This document shows positions 7,137 to 13,833 of a DNA stretch of 13,833 nucleotides, in pieces. The number at the start of each line of letters is the position of its first letter. Position 1 is the first letter of the stretch. This stretch comes from Clostridium_AQ sp900552125. GTDB lineage: Bacteria > Bacillota_I > Bacilli_A > Erysipelotrichales > Erysipelotrichaceae. The stretch lies in assembly GCA_037892765.1 (NCBI GenBank), contig JBBKBW010000066.1. One strand, 5' to 3'. The translations under genes were made by a program, and so were the position numbers. The notes beneath the pieces were generated by a model. It was not told the origin of the DNA and searched no databases. It saw nothing but the letters and a program-made list of their open reading frames with translations.

Positions 7137-8183
7137 ATGAATATAGATTTTTTAAAGAAATTATCAAATGCGGATGGAATTGCATCTAATGAACAAGAAG
7201 TTCGCGATGTTCTTGTGGAAGAACTAAAAGATTATGCGGATGAAATCACATGTGATAACTTAGGAAGTATTATCTTTAAGAAAGGAAATAAAGGTCCTAA
7301 GATCATGTTATGTGCTCATATGGATGAAGTTGGCTTCATTGTACGAAGTGTTTCTGATATGGGACAAGTGATGTTAATGCATGTTGGTGGTGTAAAACCA
7401 CTTGCTCAGTTTATGCAAAAGGTTCGCATTACAACAGAAGATGGAAAAAAGATTAACGGAATCATTCAAGCATCTTATGACAATGGTTCTGCGACGAAAG
7501 TATATGTCGATTTGGGTGCTCAAACAGCGCAGGAAGTTTATGATTTAGGTATTCAAGTTGGAGATATGGTTACTTATACAACAGAATTTGAACAATTTGA
7601 TTTACCTAATACTGTAGCTGGAAAAGCATTCGATGATCGTTTAGGGTGTTATATCATGGGGGAAGTTTTAAAAAGACTACAAGATATAGATCATCCAAAT
7701 ACAGTATATATGGTGGGGACATCAAGTGAGGAAGTAGGTATCCGTGGGGCAAAAACAGCGGTATACAAAGTAAACCCAGATGTGGTATTCCCAATTGATG
7801 TAGCTTGTTTTAACGATGAGTTTGTTCGTAACCATACGAATCAGCGTCAGATTGGAAAAGGGATGATGCTAACAAACTTTGATCGTACTTTAGCTCCTAA
7901 TCGTACTTTAATTCGTTACATTAAAGATACGGCAAATACATTACATAAACCATTACAGTTGGATATGTTTAATGCAGGAGGAACTGATGGTGGAGAAGCC
8001 CATAAAAGTAGAGATGGGAAACCAACCGCTGTTAGTTGTTTGCCAGTCCGTTATGGACATTGTGCATATTCAATTGCAAATCTTCAGGATATTGAGGATG
8101 CAATTGAAATCTTTACGGAAATCATCAAAAACTTTGATGAAGAAGCGTATCGTAAATCAATTGATTTTGTGAAAGGAGTTTAA
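7137..8183 (+). CDS. M42 family metallopeptidase (FrvX/glutamyl aminopeptidase-like)
   Basis: This 348-residue cytoplasmic enzyme has all the expected M42 metal and catalytic residues: H61 and D63 (CAHMDEVGF), the AFDDRLG motif (D166/D167), E198-E199 (SSEEVG), D221 and H308 (RYGHCA). GGTDGGEAHKS (281-291) is also conserved. M42 enzymes are dinuclear aminopeptidases that usually form large tetrahedral complexes and trim short peptides. Older databases call them endoglucanases, which is a misnomer. It lies between a PRD regulator and PTS EIIA, 10 bp after the former and 1 bp before the latter, with SD GGGAGG just before it. PTS-linked M42 enzymes such as E. coli FrvX and SgcX are known, but their substrate is not. 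A sugar-modified peptide or amino acid is a reasonable guess here. Confidence 0.92.
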   Translation: MNIDFLKKLSNADGIASNEQEVRDVLVEELKDYADEITCDNLGSIIFKKGNKGPKIMLCAHMDEVGFIVRSVSDMGQVMLMHVGGVKPLAQFMQKVRITTEDGKKINGIIQASYDNGSATKVYVDLGAQTAQEVYDLGIQVGDMVTYTTEFEQFDLPNTVAGKAFDDRLGCYIMGEVLKRLQDIDHPNTVYMVGTSSEEVGIRGAKTAVYKVNPDVVFPIDVACFNDEFVRNHTNQRQIGKGMMLTNFDRTLAPNRTLIRYIKDTANTLHKPLQLDMFNAGGTDGGEAHKSRDGKPTAVSCLPVRYGHCAYSIANLQDIEDAIEIFTEIIKNFDEEAYRKSIDFVKGV

Positions 8184-8184
8184 C

Positions 8185-8508
8185 ATGACAGAACTAGAAC
8201 AGCAGATTATCGGTATTATCTCTGCATCTGGTGATAGCCGAGGAAAAGCGTTTGCGGCTTTGAAGAAAGTAAAAGAAGGGGATTATGAGGGAGCACGTGC
8301 TTTGATTGAAGAAAGCAGAAAAATTGATTTAGAAGCACATAAGATTCAAACAAAATTGATTCAATCAGAAATGGACCCGGATGCGGATAAAACACCTATT
8401 TCATTATTAATGGTGCACGCACAGGATCACTATATGACAAGTCAATTAGCTAGAGATTTAATTGAAACTTTAATTGAAGTTTTTGAAACAAAAGAGGGAG
8501 GAAAATAA
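8185..8508 (+). CDS. PTS lactose/cellobiose-family EIIA component
   Basis: The 107-residue, mostly helical protein has the length and features of lactose/cellobiose EIIA (LacF/ChbA group). The phosphorylation site is H78 in LLMVHAQDHYM, with D81 nearby as the residue that binds the trimer's central metal in this family. It takes phosphate from HPr and passes it to the EIIB encoded 2 bp downstream. An SD (AAAGGAG) lies in the last codons of the M42 gene, which ends one base before this ATG, so the two are probably translated together. Family membership does not tell the sugar. Confidence 0.92.
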   Translation: MTELEQQIIGIISASGDSRGKAFAALKKVKEGDYEGARALIEESRKIDLEAHKIQTKLIQSEMDPDADKTPISLLMVHAQDHYMTSQLARDLIETLIEVFETKEGGK

Positions 8509-8510
8509 GT

Positions 8511-8843
8511 ATGAAAATTTTATTATGCTGTGCTGGAGGATTCTCCACAAACATGTTAATGCAAAACATGAAAAAAGTTGTAAAGGAAAGTGCAAAATTA
8601 AACGAAGCAGATTTTGATTTCACTGCTATTCCTGCAGATTCATTGGAATCTGAAATCGATAACTGGGATATTGTATTAGTAGGACCACAGGTTTCTCATA
8701 AAGTTGATTTTATTGAATCTATCTGTAAACCACGCAATGTACCATTTACTGTTATTGATAAAGATATATATGGACAGATGGATGGAGCTACTGTATTAAA
8801 ACTTGCATTAGTTACTTATAAAAAACACCAGTTAAATAAATAA
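8511..8843 (+). CDS. PTS lactose/cellobiose-family EIIB component
   Basis: This 110-residue Rossmann-like EIIB has the phosphocysteine loop near the N-terminus. LLCCAGGFSTNML fits CxxGxST with C7 as the acceptor, preceded by a second cysteine, C6. Conserved VGPQVSHK follows at about 58-65. It receives phosphate from EIIA H78 and phosphorylates the sugar carried by the EIIC encoded 22 bp downstream. The same protein probably also phosphorylates the upstream PRD regulator, as described for other PRD activators. A strong SD (GAGGGAGG) lies at the end of the EIIA gene. Confidence 0.93.
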   Translation: MKILLCCAGGFSTNMLMQNMKKVVKESAKLNEADFDFTAIPADSLESEIDNWDIVLVGPQVSHKVDFIESICKPRNVPFTVIDKDIYGQMDGATVLKLALVTYKKHQLNK

Positions 8844-8865
8844 AAATCATAGAAAGGGGAAACAC

Positions 8866-10221
8866 ATGTTTAGCAAATTTGAAGCCTTAATGAATAAATA
8901 TATGATGCCAATTGCACATAAAGTAGATAAGCAACGTCACTTAAGTGCAATTAAGGCAGCAATGGTCGCAATGACACCATTTACGATTATGGGAAGTTTC
9001 TTCTCTATTCTACCTGCATTACCAAATATGTTTGAACAATTTGGATGGACTACTGGATTTTTAGGATCTATTTCACAGTTTATTATTGATAACGAAGCAT
9101 TGCTCAGCCTACCGGTTACACTATCTATTGGTATGATGAGTATTTATGTAACTATGTGTATTGCATATCATTTAGGAAATCACTACAAACTTTATATTCC
9201 TGGATGTATTACGTTAGCTACTTTCGCATTCTTATTCGTTGCGGCTGAAACTGTTGACGGAGGAATCGGAGTTACTTATTTTGGCGCAAAAGGTTTATTC
9301 TGTGCTATGTTGGTTGGTATGCTTGCAGTTGAGCTATATCGTTTCTGTAAAGAAAAGAACTTAACTGTTCGTTTACCTGAGGGAGTACCTGATTTCGTAT
9401 CGAAATCTTTTGAATTGATTCCAGTAACAATCATTGTTGGTGGTACTTTCATCTTCTTACGTTGGTTATCTTTACAAGTATTCGGAGTTCTTCCACCACA
9501 GATTATTTCTCAATTCTTAGCACCACTTGTAGGATCTATGGATAATCCATGGGCAGTACTATTCTTACATTTCTGTATTTGTACAATTTTCTTCTTTGGT
9601 ATTCACTCTTCTGTATTTGGACCAATTACTCGTCCAATCATGACTGCATACATTATGGAAAACATTGCGGCAAATGCAGCCGGGCAACCATTACCACACT
9701 TCTATACAGCTGGTACATCAAGTGCATTCTTCGGATTCACTGGTGCAGGTATTACGATTGGTTGTGTAATTGCTTGTTTATTCTCAAAATCAGAACGTTA
9801 TCGTAAAATTGGTAAAGTTGCTTTATTCCCATCTTTGTTTGGTATCAATGAACCAATCTTATTCGGTGCTCCAATTATCCTAAACCCGATCATGTTTATT
9901 CCATTCGTATTTGGTGGAGCCATCATCGGTACATTACCAATGTTCATGATGCACTGGGGAATTGTAGATATGCCAATCTTTGACCCACCATATGTTGGAG
10001 TGTTCTTAGAAGGTTTCTTAACAAACGGGGACTTCATGTCATGTTTTGCGAACTTAATTCAGTTAATTCTTGCGGTGTTACTATACTGGCCATTCTTCAA
10101 AATCATGGAACGTCAAGAATTACGTGAAGAAGCTGAAAGAAAGAAAAAAGCTGAAGAAGCTAAAAATATCTTCACTGAAGATGAAGAAGCGTTATTAGAC
10201 GATTTGGACTTAGATTTCTAA
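8866..10221 (+). CDS. PTS lactose/cellobiose-family EIIC permease
   Basis: The 451-residue membrane protein has about ten hydrophobic segments. It carries the EIIC signatures FFFGIHSSV (H247) and GINEPILFGAPIILNP (E329). These match in spacing the substrate-binding His and Glu known from the chitobiose permease ChbC of Bacillus cereus (H250 and E334). It moves the sugar across the membrane while EIIB phosphorylates it. The C-terminus (about 415-451) is an unusual charged tail, first a Glu/Lys-rich helix and then an acidic end (EALLDDLDLDF). The start ATG follows AAAGGGGA. No glycosidase for a phospho-disaccharide accompanies it, so calling it cellobiose- or lactose-specific would be unsupported. 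Confidence 0.93.
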   Translation: MFSKFEALMNKYMMPIAHKVDKQRHLSAIKAAMVAMTPFTIMGSFFSILPALPNMFEQFGWTTGFLGSISQFIIDNEALLSLPVTLSIGMMSIYVTMCIAYHLGNHYKLYIPGCITLATFAFLFVAAETVDGGIGVTYFGAKGLFCAMLVGMLAVELYRFCKEKNLTVRLPEGVPDFVSKSFELIPVTIIVGGTFIFLRWLSLQVFGVLPPQIISQFLAPLVGSMDNPWAVLFLHFCICTIFFFGIHSSVFGPITRPIMTAYIMENIAANAAGQPLPHFYTAGTSSAFFGFTGAGITIGCVIACLFSKSERYRKIGKVALFPSLFGINEPILFGAPIILNPIMFIPFVFGGAIIGTLPMFMMHWGIVDMPIFDPPYVGVFLEGFLTNGDFMSCFANLIQLILAVLLYWPFFKIMERQELREEAERKKKAEEAKNIFTEDEEALLDDLDLDF

Positions 10222-10226
10222 TACTT

Positions 10227-10254
10227 AAAACGACATCCAATCGGGTGTCGTTTT
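10227..10254 (+). terminator. Hairpin after EIIC, likely partial terminator
   Basis: AAAACGACATCC (10227-10238) pairs with GGGTGTCGTTTT (10243-10254) through 12 pairs, one of them G-U, around the loop AATC. Only four T residues follow before ACC, so termination may be incomplete. The M24 and PatB genes start 26 bp further on in the same direction with no convincing promoter between. Read-through or mRNA-end protection of the PTS segment is therefore likely. Confidence 0.7.
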
Positions 10255-10266
10255 ACCTTAAAAGAC

Positions 10267-10272
10267 GAGGAG
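10267..10272 (+). promoter_or_regulatory. Ribosome binding site of the M24 peptidase
   Basis: GAGGAG lies 7 nt before the ATG at 10280 but only 1 nt before the in-frame ATG at 10274, so the second ATG is the likely start. Confidence 0.65.
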
Positions 10273-10279
10273 AATGATT

Positions 10280-11347
10280 ATGTTACAGCGTATACAAAGA
10301 ATCAAAGCAATCTTAAATGAGAAAAACATAGATGCTATTTTAATTAAAAGTAAAACAAATAAACGATACGTAGGTGCTTTAACAGGAAGTGGTGTTAAAG
10401 TATTGATCACAAAAGATAACCAATATCAAATCATGGATGGACGTTATATCAATGAAGCAAAAGAAACAACACAAGGGTTTGAATTAATTGTTCATGATCA
10501 AGGAAAAAGCTATATTGATGAAGTACAAAGAATCTTAGGAAAACAGAATCGATTAGGAATTGAATCGAGTCAAATCCTAGTAAAAGAATATCTTTCTTTA
10601 AAAGAAAGAAACTTTGATCTTGTACTATTAGAAAATGAACTAGAATATATTCGAAGAATTAAAGATGAAAAAGAAATCGCTCTTGTACGTAAAGCTTGTG
10701 AAATTACAGACGCTATTTTCCAAGAAACCATTTCTACAATTAAAGTAGGAATGAAAGAAACAGAAGTAAGTGCACTATTACAATACTTAGCAATTAAAAA
10801 TGGGGCAAGTGGTATGGCATTTGATACCATAGTCGCAAGTGGTACAAGAGGAAGTATGCCACATGGACGCCCAACTGATAAAACATTCCAAAAACATGAA
10901 TTTATCACGATTGATTTTGGCATTACGTATCAAGGATATCAATCCGATATGACACGTACAATTTGTATAGGGGAACCAAATCCAGAAATGAAAAAAATCT
11001 ATGATATTGTTTTAGAAGCACAATGTGCTGGAGTAGACTTTATTAAAGCAGGGGTTAGAGGAAAAGACGTAGATGAACATGTAAGAAATATCATCACAAA
11101 ACATGGATATGGAGAGTACTTTACGCATGGTTTAGGACATGGTATGGGTATGGGAGATGGAGAACTCCCTGTATTAAACCAAAGAAGTGAAACTATCCTT
11201 GAAGAAGGTATGATCATGTCTTGTGAACCAGGAATCTATATTCCAGGACTTGGTGGAGTACGCATTGAAGATGATGTTTTAATTGAACATGGAAAAGGTG
11301 TTGCGTTAAATAAAACAACAAAAGAACTTATCATTTTGGAGGATTAA
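10280..11347 (+). CDS. M24 family Xaa-Pro-type peptidase
   Basis: The protein has 355 residues from the chosen start and the two-domain layout of prolidase/aminopeptidase P proteins: a creatinase-like N-terminal domain (about 5-125) and a pita-bread catalytic domain (about 133-350). Numbered from the upstream ATG, the five metal ligands are all present: D214 (TIDFG), D225 (SDMTRT), H289 (HGLGHGMG), E318 (CEPGIY) and E332 (RIEDD). H197 (MPHGRP) is the usual active-site histidine. Such enzymes release the residue before proline in the cytoplasm. PepQ-type dipeptidase and PepP-type aminopeptidase cannot be told apart here. The gene lies 3 bp before the PLP-enzyme gene and after the EIIC hairpin, suggesting that both belong to the PTS locus as distal genes. 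Confidence 0.9.
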   Translation: MLQRIQRIKAILNEKNIDAILIKSKTNKRYVGALTGSGVKVLITKDNQYQIMDGRYINEAKETTQGFELIVHDQGKSYIDEVQRILGKQNRLGIESSQILVKEYLSLKERNFDLVLLENELEYIRRIKDEKEIALVRKACEITDAIFQETISTIKVGMKETEVSALLQYLAIKNGASGMAFDTIVASGTRGSMPHGRPTDKTFQKHEFITIDFGITYQGYQSDMTRTICIGEPNPEMKKIYDIVLEAQCAGVDFIKAGVRGKDVDEHVRNIITKHGYGEYFTHGLGHGMGMGDGELPVLNQRSETILEEGMIMSCEPGIYIPGLGGVRIEDDVLIEHGKGVALNKTTKELIILED

Positions 11348-11350
11348 CAT

Positions 11351-12538
11351 ATGAAATATGATTTCGATAAAGTAATTAACCGAAAATTAGGAAAATGTCG
11401 TAAATGGGACGATACGATTTTAAAAGAAAAGTTTCACTTAAATGAAGATGCTATACCTATGGATCTTGCGGATTTGGACTTTGAATGTTCGCCTGCAATC
11501 AAACAAGCTATGATTGATCGCGCAGCACTTGGTGATTATGGATACACATATACGTATGATGCATATTATGATGCTGTAATCAATTGGAATAAACGTCGTT
11601 TTCATGTGGATGTTGAAAAAGAATGGATTAAATTAACATTTGGAACATGTGGAACACTTCACTATATCGTACAATGTTTCTGTAAAGCAGGAGATGCAGT
11701 CATGATCAATACACCTGCATATGATCCTTTTGCGGAAGCAGTAGAACGTGGTGGATGCAAACTTATTTGTAATTCTCTAAAACTAGAAAATATGCGTTAT
11801 TATTTGGATTTTGAAGAAATGGAAAAACAGATCATTGAACATGATGTTAAATTATTTATTTTCTGTTCTCCACAAAATCCAAGTGGTCGTGTATGGACAA
11901 AAGAAGAATTGCATCAACTAAGTGAAATTTGTTTAAAACACAATGTATTGTTAGTCTGTGATGAAATTCATCGTGATGTAATTTTTGATAGAGAAAGCTT
12001 TACAACTCTATGGAATGCACATGACAAAATAGCAGATGCCTCTATTATGTGTGTATCTCCAAATAAAGGATTTAACCTAGGTGGATTAAAGTCTTCTTAT
12101 ATCATTATCAAAAATAAAGAAATAAGAGAAAAACTGTTAACGTATCTACAAAAAGTTTATGTCACAAGCCCTCATGTATTTGCAGTACCTGCAATTATTG
12201 CGGCATATAATGATTCTGAAGAATGGTTAGATCAATTGACAGATTACATCAAAGAAAACTTTGAAATTGTATATGCATGGTTTGAAAAATATATGCCAAA
12301 AGCAAAAGTTATGAAAAGTGATTCTAGTTTTTTAGCTTGGATTGATATGCGTGATGTATTTAAAGATGAACAAGAAATAGAAGATTTCTTTATTGAAGCT
12401 AATATATCAATGGTAATAGGAAGTTATTTTGTTAAAGATGGAGATGGCTGGGTAAGACTAAATATCGGAACGCAGAAATCAGTTCTTAAAGAAGCATTAC
12501 ATCGATTAGAAATTACATGGAAACAATGGAATAAGTAA
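11351..12538 (+). CDS. MalY/PatB-type PLP-dependent aminotransferase / cystathionine beta-lyase
   Basis: This is a 395-residue fold-type I PLP enzyme of the MalY/PatB branch. The N-terminal DLADLDF (38-44) corresponds to that branch's ADMDF motif. Other residues are N176 (SPQNPSGR), D204 (VCDEIHRD), the Schiff-base lysine K239 (SPNKGFNLGGLK) and the carboxylate-binding R369 (WVRLN). Members cleave C-S bonds of cystathionine or cysteine conjugates, giving a thiol, pyruvate and ammonia. Some, such as E. coli MalY, also act as regulators. The lysine context NKGFN differs from the more usual SKTFN. Its position 3 bp after a peptidase and downstream of a PTS suggests it may act on an amino acid released from the imported compound. 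A plain aminotransferase is the alternative. The gene ends at a strong terminator. Confidence 0.88.
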   Translation: MKYDFDKVINRKLGKCRKWDDTILKEKFHLNEDAIPMDLADLDFECSPAIKQAMIDRAALGDYGYTYTYDAYYDAVINWNKRRFHVDVEKEWIKLTFGTCGTLHYIVQCFCKAGDAVMINTPAYDPFAEAVERGGCKLICNSLKLENMRYYLDFEEMEKQIIEHDVKLFIFCSPQNPSGRVWTKEELHQLSEICLKHNVLLVCDEIHRDVIFDRESFTTLWNAHDKIADASIMCVSPNKGFNLGGLKSSYIIIKNKEIREKLLTYLQKVYVTSPHVFAVPAIIAAYNDSEEWLDQLTDYIKENFEIVYAWFEKYMPKAKVMKSDSSFLAWIDMRDVFKDEQEIEDFFIEANISMVIGSYFVKDGDGWVRLNIGTQKSVLKEALHRLEITWKQWNK

Positions 12539-12541
12539 AAG

Positions 12542-12588
12542 AAAACCAATGGTATTCCTTTCTCTTAAAGTGGATATCATTGGTTTTT
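12542..12588. terminator. Bidirectional rho-independent terminator between convergent genes
   Basis: AAAACCAATGGTAT (12542-12555) pairs with ATATCATTGGTTTT (12574-12587) through 14 pairs, one of them G-U, around an 18-nt loop. The plus strand ends in TTTTT (12584-12588) and the minus strand in TTTT from the opposite arm. It can stop transcription both from the MalY/PatB gene and from the facing lipoprotein gene, though the minus-strand T-run is shorter. Confidence 0.88.
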
Positions 12589-12596
12589 GTGGTTAA

Positions 12597-13049
12597 TTAT
12601 TTACAAGTAGCTCCGCCTTCTTCTGCAGCTTTCACAGTATCAGATAATAAGTAATCCCCATCACTGCCGAAACCAAGTGCTTCTAAAGTGCTGGTATCTC
12701 CTTCTTTTAGGTCAATGTCTACAGTAGCTGCTAGAGTATCATCGCTAAATTCTGTGCTAACTTCTACACCAGTTCCTTCTTTGATGCCTAACTGCTGAAA
12801 TACTGCGTCTTCTATTGTTGCCTTTTGTTCATCTGTTAACTCTGTTGCCTCTATGCCTAAAGATGTATAATCCATAGAAACTTTAATCGATGCAGTTTCA
12901 ATCTTATCATCAGTTGCGTTAAATGTGATATCCATTGTGATTGGCTTCATATCTAAAGAACAGGTTTTAGTTTCTTTAGTTCCTCCTGAACCGCTGCTGC
13001 ATCCTGCTAAAGCAACCATCGCAAAAACTGCACAAAGTAATTTTTTCAT
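12597..13049 (-). CDS. Small secreted lipoprotein, function unknown
   Basis: The protein has 150 residues from the preferred start. It has a lipoprotein signal peptide: a Lys-Lys N-terminus, a hydrophobic core and the lipobox LAGC. The lipidated cysteine is residue 17 from this start and is followed by a Ser/Gly/Thr linker. The mature part alternates beta-like segments (PITMDITFNA, ATVDIDL) with a helical TDEQKATIEDAV stretch and is acidic. Its general pattern recalls the YehR/DUF1307 lipoproteins, but this is a weak impression. Two cysteines remain in the mature chain, one near the linker and one in the penultimate position, which could form a disulfide. An ATG 6 nt further upstream (13055) abuts the SD with no spacer, whereas the ATG at 13049 is 6 nt away and is preferred. 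The gene stands alone, convergent with the PTS locus and divergent from the GyrI-like gene. Confidence 0.85.
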   Translation of the reverse strand: MKKLLCAVFAMVALAGCSSGSGGTKETKTCSLDMKPITMDITFNATDDKIETASIKVSMDYTSLGIEATELTDEQKATIEDAVFQQLGIKEGTGVEVSTEFSDDTLAATVDIDLKEGDTSTLEALGFGSDGDYLLSDTVKAAEEGGATCK

Positions 13050-13055
13050 AATCAT

Positions 13056-13062
13056 CCCTCCT
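13056..13062 (-). promoter_or_regulatory. Ribosome binding site of the lipoprotein gene
   Basis: AGGAGGG on the minus strand directly touches the ATG at 13055 but has a normal 6-nt spacing to the ATG at 13049, which decides the start. Confidence 0.7.
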
Positions 13063-13090
13063 ATTACTCATAGTAATTATTTATACATTG

Positions 13091-13099
13091 ATTATAACA
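13091..13099 (-). promoter_or_regulatory. Extended -10 promoter for the lipoprotein gene
   Basis: The minus strand reads TGTTATAAT, a perfect TATAAT with an upstream TG, about 42 bp before the ATG. No good -35 is found at 15-18 bp, so it appears to rely on the extended -10 element. Confidence 0.65.
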
Positions 13100-13124
13100 T
13101 AAATTTGTTGTAAAACGATAGAAA

Positions 13125-13154
13125 TTGTAGCCTTTTCATAATTTATGATAAAAT
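13125..13154 (+). promoter_or_regulatory. Promoter for the GyrI-like gene
   Basis: TTGTAG (13125-13130) and TAAAAT (13149-13154) are separated by 18 bp, and a TG at 13146-13147 makes an extended -10 (TGATAAAAT). It lies about 35 bp before the ATG at 13190, with a short leader carrying GAAGGGAG as SD. Confidence 0.6.
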
Positions 13155-13189
13155 ATTTATAGAAATTATGAACTGAAGGGAGTAGAAAA

Positions 13190-13831
13190 ATGGTATTTGA
13201 TTTTAAAAAAGAATTTAAAGAGTTATATTTACCAAAGAAAGAACCTGTAATTATAGAAATTCCAGATATGAATTATTTAGCCGTGAGAGGCAAAGGAAAT
13301 CCAAATGATGAAAATGGTGAATATGCTCATTCTATTGCGTTGTTATATGCTGTTGCGTATACACTGAAAATGAGTTATAAAACAGATTATAAAATAGAGA
13401 ATTTCTTTCAATATGTAGTACCTCCGCTAGAAGGTTTTTGGTGGCAGGAGAATATTAAAGGTGTAGATTATACTAAGAAAGATGCATTCCATTTTATTTC
13501 ATTAATTCGATTGCCTGATTTTATAAAGAAAAATGATTTCGACTGGGCAATTAAAACAGCTACGATTAAGAAACAAATGGATTTTTCTAAAGTGGAATTT
13601 TTTACTTATCAAGAGGGTTTATGTGTTCAATGTATGCATATAGGTCCATATGATGATGAACCAGCAACAGTTGATAAAATGCATAGTTATATAAAAGAGA
13701 AAGGATATGAGCTAGATATTAGTGATGAGCGTTATCATCATGAAATATACATATCAGATCCTAGGAAAAGTGATAAAACAAAGCTTAAAACAGTGATACG
13801 TCATCCAATAAAAAATAAGATAAACAAATAA
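13190..13831 (+). CDS. GyrI-like small-molecule-binding domain protein
   Basis: The 213-residue cytoplasmic protein consists of a stand-alone GyrI-like (AraC effector-binding, SHS2-type) fold. Recognisable stretches are PPLEGFWWQE (78-87), the central HIGPYDDEPAT (150-160) and the C-terminal HHEIYISDPRKSD (183-195), typical of the roughly 210-residue free-standing members. There is no DNA-binding domain, so it is not itself a transcription factor. Related proteins bind drug-like hydrophobic ligands, and some stand-alone members have been reported to hydrolyse cyclopropane-containing genotoxins. Whether this one does is unknown. It has its own promoter and is divergent from the lipoprotein gene. 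The stop codon lies two bases before the window edge, so any downstream partner is not visible. Confidence 0.85.
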   Translation: MVFDFKKEFKELYLPKKEPVIIEIPDMNYLAVRGKGNPNDENGEYAHSIALLYAVAYTLKMSYKTDYKIENFFQYVVPPLEGFWWQENIKGVDYTKKDAFHFISLIRLPDFIKKNDFDWAIKTATIKKQMDFSKVEFFTYQEGLCVQCMHIGPYDDEPATVDKMHSYIKEKGYELDISDERYHHEIYISDPRKSDKTKLKTVIRHPIKNKINK

Positions 13832-13833
13832 GG

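Noticed and set aside
7972..8172. 66-residue plus-strand open frame inside the M42 gene
   Set aside because: It lies wholly inside a well-supported gene in another frame, has no ribosome site of note and resembles no family.
7137..8183. Endoglucanase/cellulase, which would have supplied the missing glycosidase for the PTS
   Set aside because: The metal ligands and motifs are those of M42 aminopeptidases. The endoglucanase label on this family is an old misannotation.
10227..10254. RNA antiterminator (RAT) target for a BglG-like protein
   Set aside because: The regulator begins with DNA-binding helix-turn-helix domains instead of the CAT RNA-binding domain, and the hairpin lacks an overlapping alternative stem.
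10570..11217. Minus-strand open frames of 117 and 72 residues opposite the M24 gene
   Set aside because: They are shadows of conserved M24 coding sequence, including the metal-ligand motifs, with no promoter or ribosome-site support.
12925..13113. 62-residue plus-strand open frame over the lipoprotein start
   Set aside because: It is antisense to the signal peptide and linker of a convincing lipoprotein and runs into its promoter region, with no recognisable product.

Overview
The window is 13.8 kb of AT-rich, densely packed DNA with strong AGGAGG-type ribosome sites. It looks like a low-GC Bacillota chromosome. The gene content (Gram-positive glycolipid synthases, YhaM, lactose-family PTS, PRD regulator) fits an Erysipelotrichia-like gut bacterium, but that placement is an inference from style and content, not from a marker gene. 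I see no tRNA, rRNA, IS element, CRISPR array or phage gene.

Region 1 (22-5085, all +) is a four-gene cluster. It encodes a CpoA/LafB-like second-step glycolipid glycosyltransferase, a polytopic UPF0104/LPG-synthase-TM-type membrane protein, an alMGS/LafA-like first-step diacylglycerol glycosyltransferase whose C-terminus is fused to what looks like a complete RecX protein, and the 3'-5' exoribonuclease YhaM. The last three genes overlap or nearly overlap. The first three genes probably make and handle mono- and di-glycosyl-diacylglycerol, the membrane glycolipids that also anchor lipoteichoic acid. A strong terminator follows yhaM.

Region 2 (5086-12588, all +) is a carbohydrate PTS locus. 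A leader with a cre-like palindrome precedes a PRD-type regulator (HTH, PRD1, PRD2, EIIB-like, EIIA-like). The regulator is followed at 1-22 bp spacing by an M42 metallopeptidase and the EIIA, EIIB and EIIC of one lactose/cellobiose-family transporter. After a hairpin with a short T-run come an M24 Xaa-Pro-type peptidase and a MalY/PatB-type PLP enzyme. There is no glycosidase, phosphosugar isomerase or sugar kinase. The enzymes next to the transporter are two peptidases and a C-S lyase/aminotransferase, so the imported substrate may be a sugar conjugate rather than a plain disaccharide.

Region 3 (12542-13831) holds a bidirectional terminator, a small minus-strand lipoprotein gene and a divergent plus-strand gene for a stand-alone GyrI-like protein. 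Each of the two genes has an extended -10 promoter candidate in the shared intergenic stretch.

The two items most worth following are the glycosyltransferase-RecX fusion and the PTS/peptidase/C-S-lyase locus lacking a glycosidase.
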